Assembly: GCA_964019415.1 (NCBI GenBank)
Contig: OZ025874.1
Span: forward strand, 2,253,512 to 2,317,511
DNA: 64,000 nucleotides
Direction of reading: 5' to 3'
Source of the DNA: Ianthella basta
Taxonomy: Eukaryota > Porifera > Demospongiae > Verongiida > Ianthellidae
The notes under the pieces were generated by a model. That model was not told the origin of the DNA, ran no database searches, and was given only the letters and a program-made list of their open reading frames with translations. A program made the translations under genes and the position numbers. This document shows positions 56,907 through 64,000 of this stretch, one piece after another (position 1 is the stretch's first letter; each line of letters opens with the position of its first letter).

Positions 56907-59738
56907 GGGTAAAGCGGGGGAATTCGGCATATAATTTGAGCACCGGAGTTTGACGCCATGGCTCCAGAAAACGAGAAGACTAAGGTAAGCAGTTTTCACC
57001 GAGAAGTGAGGGGAGCTAGTACTCTGTGATATCATACAAGAACAATGGCTAGTCGGTCATGACAGGAAGAATGCGAAGCCCTGGTTCGATTTCATACGAT
57101 TTCTTGCAAAAAATGGCCGACGGGGTAATTTGAAAATGATGTATTTCAGAGAGAAAAGCGTACTATCGTCAGCAATGAAAGTAGCAAAGCAGCAGTTAAG
57201 GTGTATGCACATGTTTAAATGTCAAAACACAGCGGGCAGATCCACATGTCTTCCGGCCCAGGGCTTTCCTTTAGGTCAGTACAACATAGGTGGTACCACG
57301 AGCTGCACTCATCGCATGCTACCCAAAACACATCATCAACGGCATTGTTGCATTCACAGCATATTCTGTCGTCTTCAGATTCAGGATCTACAAGCAGAAA
57401 AGAGTGAACTTTTAATAATTCTATATAGCTTAAGTGTATGACAGAAAAGTACACTGTATAGTACAGCTATATAGCTACCTTCTACTGTTGCAACACTGGG
57501 AGCATCAGACTTCTTCTTGGATAGCAATGCTGTGGTAGACTTAAGCCTCTTGGATGCTGAGGGAGACTTCCTGGATGCTGAGGTAGACTTCTTGGAAGCT
57601 GCTGCCTTAGCCTTGCGCTTTCCTTTGCCAGAGGTACCTGCATACATTTATGGAATGACACGTGGAATCTTAATGTTAATATACTAATGATTGTAATACA
57701 TATTGCTGAAACTTACTAGATACTTTCTTCCTCTTTTGACTCTTCATTTCTTTCTCTCTTTCCAACAGCTCAACCAGTTCATCTGATGTCAGGACTTGAC
57801 CGTAAAAGGATGGCTTTACCTTCCGCTTGTCCTTATCGCTCTTGCATTTGTGCTGCTTCTTGTCTAGAAGTCTGGCAAAGTGGTCCCGGAGATGCAGCCG
57901 AATTGGTGTCAGATGTGGTGTTCCTCGAGAGCATTTAGACATCACTTCAATGCTCAGCCTTGGCCGAGGCGTAGGAATACTTGGCTGAGGATCTGTGCTG
58001 CAATTGAGTGCTGGAGACAACTTGCTGTCTGGTATGGCCATTTTCGAAAGTGGGTGGAGGCCACAGCACTTGAATCCGCTCTTCAGGTGACAAGCAAGAA
58101 GGCTCCTCTCCCACATGTCCTTCAACAGTGATGGAAATTCAGCCTTAGTGATGTGCATGGCCCTGCTGCTCATCTTGAAATCCTTCAGTGTTTGCCTCCA
58201 CACTTCCTTCAGCGGTCCATAACAAGCCACATCCAGTGGCTGAAGAACGTGACTGGCATGCGGTGGCAAACACATGAGGATGACGTTATGCTTCAGGGCC
58301 AAGCTCACGAGTTCGAAATCAATGTGTGAGCCATGTCCGTCGAAAAAGAGCACAACAGGACCGGTAGCTAGTAAGTGGGAAACGGCTGGCGAAAATGTAC
58401 GGTCAAACCACTGGCAAAAATTGGCTTTCTCCATCCACCCACTATCTGAGACACCGTATGTGGCTCCTGCTGGACCATCTTTGGTCCACCTTGACCAAAA
58501 ATTCTTCGCCTTGTATATGACAAATGGAGGCAGCTTGACCCCATCGGCTGAGCCGCACCCAAGTACTGTGATGTACTCACGGCCAGATCCTCCTCCTACT
58601 TCATATACAGCTTTTACACCCCTCCGTGCAAGGACCTTCTTCGACGTAGCATCCAGGCACAACCCAGTTTCATCTGCATTCCAAAGTCTTTTTGCCAACT
58701 CATCTCCACAGTACTCATTCAAGCCGTACTTCTCAAATGCTTTACCTACAGTGTCGATCCACGCATCAACAACTGGGCGGGTTACTCCCTCAGCTCGCTT
58801 TCGGGACAAGTGCTCCGGCTTCCTTTCACTTAGCTGAGGCCATCTCTTGAGAAAAGATGGCCACCAGTCAGGGCCAGGCACACCATTCAGGAAAGGATTG
58901 GTCCTGTGTATGGTAGCTAGGTAGTCAGCGACTACCTGAGCCACCATCTCCCGCGTCAAGCCAAAGCCAAGATCCTGCATGGCTTGGCAGGTTGCCACAA
59001 TCTCCCTTTCTTCATCATACATCAGAACTGTCGGGTGACCTGCATTTTTGCTTTTGCTTTTCCCTACACATTGTGTTAATGTTGGTGTAAATGCATACTA
59101 ATTTCATAGTCAATGAGTCCACATAAGAGGGCATTGAGATTACCTCTGTAATGCCGATGGAGTGTGCTGATCGGGATCCCATATCTCTTCGCAGCAGAAG
59201 TCTGGCTTATACCTTGCTTTACAGCATCAATGGCATTTGCCAACGACTCGCTGGACCATGAACCGTGCTCAGTTTTCTTCTTATATGTCCTTGGCATCAC
59301 TACTCCAAACGTTGGATTCAAATTTCGCGCCGGAATGATACCATCGACTTGCTAAATATTAATTAATTACTTCCGTTAAGAGCAAGTCGGCAGTTGGCGA
59401 TAGATTACAGTGCTGCTCGACGATTTCAGCGATTCAGTTGGTCTCATTTGCACCATGTCTGCATGATTGTGTGAGCTATTTCAGGACATCGCTAGAGCTG
59501 TGACTTTCATCAAGGTGAAATTTTAGCTCATGAGAATAGTTGCATATATCCGTATATTGTACGCTATCTTCATTATTTCATTGTCTTCTACCGTCGTTTT
59601 TACATGCAGAGAATCGTCACACACTATGCTTCGTTGTTCCGAGTTTTCAAGATATTCCCACAATTCTTCGCTAAATGCGAGCCGATGAGGGAAAGTTATT
59701 TCAAATTACCCCGTATTTCAAATTACCCCACTCTACCC
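56907..59738 (-). mobile_element. Complete pogo-like DNA transposon
   Basis: The left end GGGTAAAGCGGGGGAATTCG and the right end (GGGTAGAGTGGGGTAATTTG, read inward) are inverted repeats. TA duplications lie at 56905-56906 and 59739-59740. A CGGGGTAATTTGAAA block is repeated inside both ends, a likely transposase-binding repeat. At 2832 bp it holds one spliced gene that translates without interruption, so it looks autonomous and recent. Confidence 0.9.
57215..59297 (-). CDS. Pogo-like transposase with N-terminal HTH and C-terminal PHD finger
   Basis: Four exons join without frame loss: 59297-59144, 59039-57717, 57637-57479 and 57387-57215 (1809 nt, 602 codons plus stop), all junctions phase 1 with GT-AG borders. 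Exon 1 is a Psq-type HTH (MPRTYKKKTEHG, then TSAAKRYGIPISTLHRHYRG). Exon 2 begins GHPTVLMYDEEREI and holds a CENP-B-like second DNA-binding part. The DDE domain follows: LWNADETGLCLD, VVLFFDGHGSHIDFE and HVLQPLDVACYGPLKEVW supply three Asp. Exon 3 is Lys/Ser-rich and probably a nuclear localisation region. Exon 4 is a PHD-type finger (CCECNNAVDD, ACDECSSWYHLCC, MWICPLC) that may bind chromatin. The enzyme cuts and pastes at TA. I start at MPRTYKKK because it is the first in-frame ATG. Confidence 0.9.
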
Positions 59739-59740
59739 TA

Positions 59741-59829
59741 TAGCAAGAAAACAGCGACTACTTCTTTATCCAAGAAAGTTCGGGTCGCCTAACTCTAGAT
59801 AGGAAAGGCGCAAAGCATAATCCCTCAAG
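59741..59829. other. Short unique flank of the pogo-like element
   Basis: No feature supported. Confidence 0.3.
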
Positions 59830-60310
59830 GAAAACTTAGAAAACTCACTTGGCTAACCATTTCAATCTTTATCTGGCCAAGAAATCGTCTCAGCGATTTC
59901 GACAACGGCGGTTTGTGAAAGCGATGGCAGGCAAGCCTCTTTGCCGAGCGCATCACATGACGTTCTCGTGACAAACCATATATGGAGTACAAAACGGAAG
60001 CAAGCACATGACGTCATTCAACGTTCGCCGAGTTTGAAGTGGGAGATTCCTCTGTATAAAGGCTTGAAACGTCGATCCCTTCAAAGTTTGAGAACGATGA
60101 AGACATTAGCACTGTTTCACTCTTACCAAAACTTCTTCTTGTCTTTTTAAATTTTGTTCCTTGTCACCGCCGGATATGACGTTCGATTCCCAGTACTCTC
60201 GAATCACGCGCACATCACATGCAGCGAGTGCGTAGTCATGGCAACATAGGAATTTCACACTTCAAGGTGTGAATACCTCAAGGTTCGCCTTATGTAAACG
60301 GACTTGACAT
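59830..60310. mobile_element. Inverted relative of the 8199-8938 element
   Basis: Read on the minus strand, it follows the left half of the 8.2-kb element: GTTTACATAAGGCGAACCTTG, TGAGGTATTCACACC, GTGTGAAATTCC, CTGCATGTGATGTGCGCGTG. Its termini are diverged and no clean TIR pair is found, so it is an older or truncated copy. Confidence 0.6.
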
Positions 60311-60554
60311 ACGTATCTATCACCGAACTTGGTGCATGGGACTTGACATGTCCCATGCACATGCGTACAGTCAATATGAAGCATTCAACACACCTAAGGA
60401 CAACACAGGGTAGAGATTGTCCAAAGGTGAATCACAATGTTTATTCTCCGAGACACATGATGAAAGTAGACTTGTGGTTTATACACATCAGTGTAAACTG
60501 AGCAGTCCCTATATGCCAATGTGTCAAATTTCACTGATTGAAAAATACAGCTGG

Positions 60555-61440
60555 GTGCATATTGTCATCCTTCCCAACCTTTATTGTACATAATAACCCT
60601 ACACTGCTTGAAGCGGCAGGGGGTGGGGGGCTACAGTATATGTAACACCATTGGGGTTTGAGGATCCATAATGTTGCTACACCACGGAGTGTCCTCTACA
60701 GCCATGTCGTGACTGCCACTACTACTAAAGCTGTCAGGAATCCAGATTTTCTCAGAAAGCAGACGGAGACAGAGATGAGACAGACAGAGATGGAGCGCTG
60801 TAGCTACATGCATGCATATAAAGAGCATTAGCTACCTTGCAAATCTGATACAATTGGGTGAAGGAGTTGGAATTCTCCCAGAATGCTGAGGAAATCTTGG
60901 AATCCTTGCACACCAGTGACAGTGATGGCGTTCTTAACACTCTGTAGTATGAGTTCTTGGCTTCCTTGACCTCCTGGAAGACCCTCACTGCCTCCAAGTC
61001 GTTATCGCTAAGTGGATACTTTTGATGAAGCTTTAACGCCACTGACAAACTATCCATGCCACTACAAAGCATCCCAGTCCTTTCATAATGGCTTCCTTGG
61101 CAGCTAGGCTGCAAGGATCTTTGACGAGGAAGCGCTGTTGTGTGTAAGATAGGGAAGGGGTTTCCGAACAAGACGGGTCCGAATAGGGCGCTGCGTTTCG
61201 CCTGCACTCAGTAGCTCAGCTTCCGTTTCTGTATGCAGTTAGCACAAGAGTCAATGTATAAACTGACACAACGAGAAGCGCTGTTCCTTCGATGCAGACG
61301 GAGTGCGGCGCAGTGTTCGGAAACCCCATCTTGTTCGGAAACCCCCTACTTAACCTCACCCAACAACACTGGGAATGGGTGGGCTCCGAGCCATTAACAG
61401 ATTCACAAACGACTCAACCACTGCTAAGGTTGTAGCTGTG
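60555..61440 (-). pseudogene. CARD-like cassette, copy 2, frameshifted and split by a MITE
   Basis: Colinear with about 85-735. The minus-strand frame starts MDSLSVALKLHQKYPLSDND and is broken after EAKNS by a four-base loss relative to copy 1 (TCACGCATATTACAG against TCATACTACAG). The expected GVQGFQDFLSILGEF continues in another frame. The second exon-like part reads KIWIPDSFSSSGSHDM. An upstream extension reads SALFGPVLFGNPFP because a 208-bp element is inserted there. Confidence 0.6.
61145..61352. mobile_element. 208-bp MITE, absent from the paralogous copy
   Basis: TAAGATAGGG then GGGGTTTCCGAACAAGACGG at the left is inverted as CCATCTTGTTCGGAAACCCC then CTACTTAA at the right. The corresponding site at about 670-680 in copy 1 is uninterrupted (GCTGTTGTGTCTACCCGACA), which directly shows the insertion. 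Confidence 0.8.
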
Positions 61441-61571
61441 CCATTGATTTATGCGTCCTCCGGCCAAATAACTAGTCACTTCCCACACCCACACACGAAA
61501 TAGAGGGCATGCATGTTTCGATCTTCCACTGGCGCGACGACGGCCATTTCCCAAAGGGATTCACTATGCTC

Positions 61572-62260
61572 ACCAATGTTGAAGTACGGAAGTAATTTTA
61601 GGATGCACGTGACATGACTATATTCTAAACTGTATAAATTCCGTTACTTACCCAGTCCCTAAGTAACTAGTATAAAATACTGTCGCTCACGGTGGCTGGT
61701 TGCTTTTGGCGGTTCGTTCTGGTGGTTCGCTTGGTCGACTGCTTGCTGCATTTCCTGGCTTGTTTAGCTACGTTGTGGCAATAGAGTAGGACGGGAGCAG
61801 TTGAGTTCGGTGGTACCATTACCGTTACCGTTCGCTGTCCTCGCTGGTGGCTCGCTTGGAATCTGCTCATCTGGCTTGCCCCCACTGGGGTTAGCTCGCT
61901 CGGCCACTGGGGTTAGAACGCTCGGCCACTGGGGTTAGCTCGCTCGACCACTGGGGTTAGCTCGCTAGGCCACTGGGGTTAGCTCGCTCGGCCACTGGGG
62001 TTAGCTCGCTCGGCCAATGTGATTAGCATGCTTGGATTTTAGTGTTAGGGTTAGGGTTATGGCTGGTTTTATTTTTAGTCTCTTACATTTAGTCATCCTA
62101 TATGGTAGGCCTGGTATACCTAGGCATTTGTTTGCCCTAGGACTGCTGTCCATGACGTCATGGTCGCTCTGACATCATTGCTCACCCCGTATATATACGT
62201 AGAAGAGGGCTTGCGCAACATGTAGTCACGTGCATCCTACTTCCGTACTTCAACATTGGT
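61572..62260. mobile_element. Inverted-repeat element with internal minisatellite
   Basis: ACCAATGTTGAAGTACGGAA and GGATGCACGTGAC at the left are inverted at the right (GTCACGTGCATCC, CTTCCGTACTTCAACATTGGT). The TIRs are about 30 bp with a small internal gap. No transposase is seen. Confidence 0.7.
61885..62030. repeat. 22-bp minisatellite ending beside telomere-like sequence
   Basis: About seven copies of CCACTGGGGTTAGCTCGCTCGG, followed at about 62041 by GTTAGGGTTAGGGTTA, two to three telomere-type units. Confidence 0.85.
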
Positions 62261-62514
62261 CATTTCCCAAAGATGACGCAATCTCAACTTGCAGGGATTA
62301 TGAAAGGGAAAGTCCGCTATCAGAGCTTACCGAGATCGATCACCGGCCGACAACTACCCTGGACGGAGACCAAATGACTTCTGGTAAGCAATTGTCCAGT
62401 CTCACACGCCCACGCATCTTTATATTCACCAGCGACCACATCAGAGAGTTCAAAGTACTCTCTATGCAGGGATAGTCGAGGGGTCCGACACGCGAGAAAT
62501 CTCGTACACCGTCA

Positions 62515-62690
62515 TAGAAATCCAGCCCGAAATCCAGAAATCCAGCCCGAAATCCTGAAATCCATGTGAAATCCAGAAATCCATTTGAAATCCATCTGAA
62601 ATCCAGAAATCCTAACTGAAATCCAGAAATCCTAACTGAAATCCAGAAATCCCAACTGAAATCCAGAAATCTCGACTGAAATCCAATTCA
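62515..62690. repeat. Minisatellite of GAAATCCAGAAATCC blocks
   Basis: About eight degenerate copies of a 19-22 bp unit (CTGAAATCCAGAAATCCTAA). The minus-strand frame across it (62947-62612) ends in repeated FWISVGISGFQLGF and is a shadow of the repeat. Confidence 0.85.
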
Positions 62691-64000
62691 AGCGCCATTA
62701 CTTCTGTTGAGAAAATGGCGGTTTGACTAGCGCGCTGGTGCCGGCTAGCCCTTCCACTAGTCCAGCCAGCTGGACTAGCCCTCCACCTATATGCCGAGCA
62801 GAGAAGTAGCGCAAGATTATGGATTGTTATACATATATACTGACTAACACCAATGAATAATGAATCGGCAGGTGCGTTCTCGTGCTTGACCTCGTGCGCA
62901 ACTTCGCACTGTGCTCGACCTCCGTCGCGACCGTGTTCCAGCTGCAAGATCAGACAGTTATTGCCAGCTAGCTACATGTGAAACATAGCAATAACTAGCC
63001 AAGCATGCAACCTAATCTATTCATCATTTACTCATTAAACTGAGCTGATAACCATAAGTTCCACTTTGAGAGCAGAAGAACTCTCCAATCTCCGAGCTGC
63101 GTACAGGCCTGCGTCAGCAAGCAATAAAGTCTTTAAGTACTAAACAATAAATGAATTAATGATAATGAGGATTACATAGGCATACATGCGCAATGCCTGA
63201 TAAAATAACAAACAATAATTGATGAAATAATGCATACATTACAGTAATAAAGTCTTTAAGTCCTCAGCGCCTCCGTTTTCAAAAGAACGAGTACGGCCAT
63301 TACGTTCGTGGTTCACACCTCATAGCAGTATTAGGTGTTATGTAAACAACTAACCACAACCTACCACGGCTGTTTCGCATATATAAATGGCGGCAACTTA
63401 GGTTTGGTTTGGAAACCAGAAGGGCGCGCACGAGTTTTTCTCGAGGAAAGCTATGCATAGGAATCTCTACCCTTTACTGCACGAAAACTCATGCAAGGAA
63501 AGTGAAACCCTTTGCATGGATAGAGGTGACCAGAAGTAAGCGGTATTTGCATTCTAACTTATTCTTTATTCTTATTATTCTTTCCCAGTGTGAAAATATC
63601 GACTATTGGTCGCGTTATTAAATTGCTCGTAGCGTAGTTCTGCGGGTTTTCCCGCCAGTGAGCTATGTCTTGTGTGATAGCCAAGGGAGCGTAGAAGTAG
63701 CCGATACAGAGCCTGTTCTGCTGCGCGCTAAACTTTTGGCGAAATATGCGTTTGTACTGTAGCATGTTCTGCCATTTGCATTTGCATTCAATCAGGCAGG
63801 CCTACTTGATAGCTGTCATAGAATTTGAATATGATGGGAAGATCTTCTATGTGTATGGACATGCATGTCACATATTATTATACACTTCAAAATTGAAATT
63901 CTGTTGCATGGCATGGACTTCATATAATATACGTATTGCGGTGATCAATGTTATACGTTTTATTCATCCTGTTGCCTATATAATATATATTATACATGCC
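62691..64000. other. AT-rich, no supported gene
   Basis: AATAAAGTCTTTAAGT occurs twice (about 63123 and 63245). Short frames at 63409-63621 and 63559-63765 have no recognisable domains. Confidence 0.4.

Noticed and set aside
58274-58837. 187-codon plus-strand frame
   Set aside because: Antisense shadow of the pogo-like DDE domain.
56907-59738. Pogo-like transposase as the source of the CAGTGCAAGTTACA ends
   Set aside because: Its own TIRs begin GGGTARAG and do not resemble the array ends, so there is no sequence link.

Overview
The window reads as nuclear DNA of an invertebrate animal. Coding exons are split by short GT-AG introns, and mobile DNA makes up most of the sequence. The host-like genes are a CARD-type death-fold protein and an AIG1/GIMAP-like GTPase, families that are expanded in sponges and cnidarians. 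A demosponge is my best guess, but that is inference; nothing here identifies the species.

Left part (1-12.2 kb). A CARD-like cassette lies at 51-590 on the minus strand, and a frameshifted second copy sits near the other end (60.55-61.4 kb). A multi-exon DDE-transposase-like gene runs leftward from 6193 to 1636, with tandemly duplicated small exons and several lesions. A CARD gene runs rightward from 6729 to 10155 from a divergent promoter region. Its last intron holds two nested inverted-repeat elements, and its third exon has a frameshift. A 665-bp element carrying a RecQ-like helicase fragment has inserted into an exon-like sequence at about 10.8 kb.

12-21.5 kb. This stretch holds dinucleotide arrays, a LINE C-terminal fragment, a 1.4-kb terminal-inverted-repeat (TIR) element carrying a minisatellite, a 1.58-kb foldback element with a perfect 9-bp target-site duplication (TSD), and a 5'-truncated LINE with a poly-A tail.

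21.5-38.2 kb. The most unusual region is a 16.7-kb array without a credible gene. It contains about nine units of roughly 1.6-1.8 kb. Each unit has a (TAATA)n tract, an AT-rich core and a CAC-rich arm studded with the motif CAGTGCAAGTTACA, and most then fold back at a hairpin. Seven units point one way and two the other. The outer ends are inverted copies of one sequence beginning CAGTGCAAGTTACA and are flanked by TA-rich DNA. The array sits at the same point of a host repeat where a second copy of that repeat took the LINE insertion.

38-64 kb. This part has local tandem and segmental duplications, a hAT-like non-autonomous element, two further elements with perfect 9-bp TSDs (722 bp and 88 bp), and a decayed LINE with a restriction-like endonuclease and a Tudor-like insertion. 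It continues with a second RecQ fragment, the AIG1-like GTPase gene, a minus-strand LINE with a one-base frameshift, and a coiled-coil acidic protein. Last come a complete and apparently intact pogo-like transposon with a C-terminal PHD finger (56907-59738), the duplicated CARD cassette split by a MITE, and minisatellites.

The genes do not form a pathway. The window is a record of repeated transposition, gene-fragment capture and foldback growth around a few immunity-type genes.
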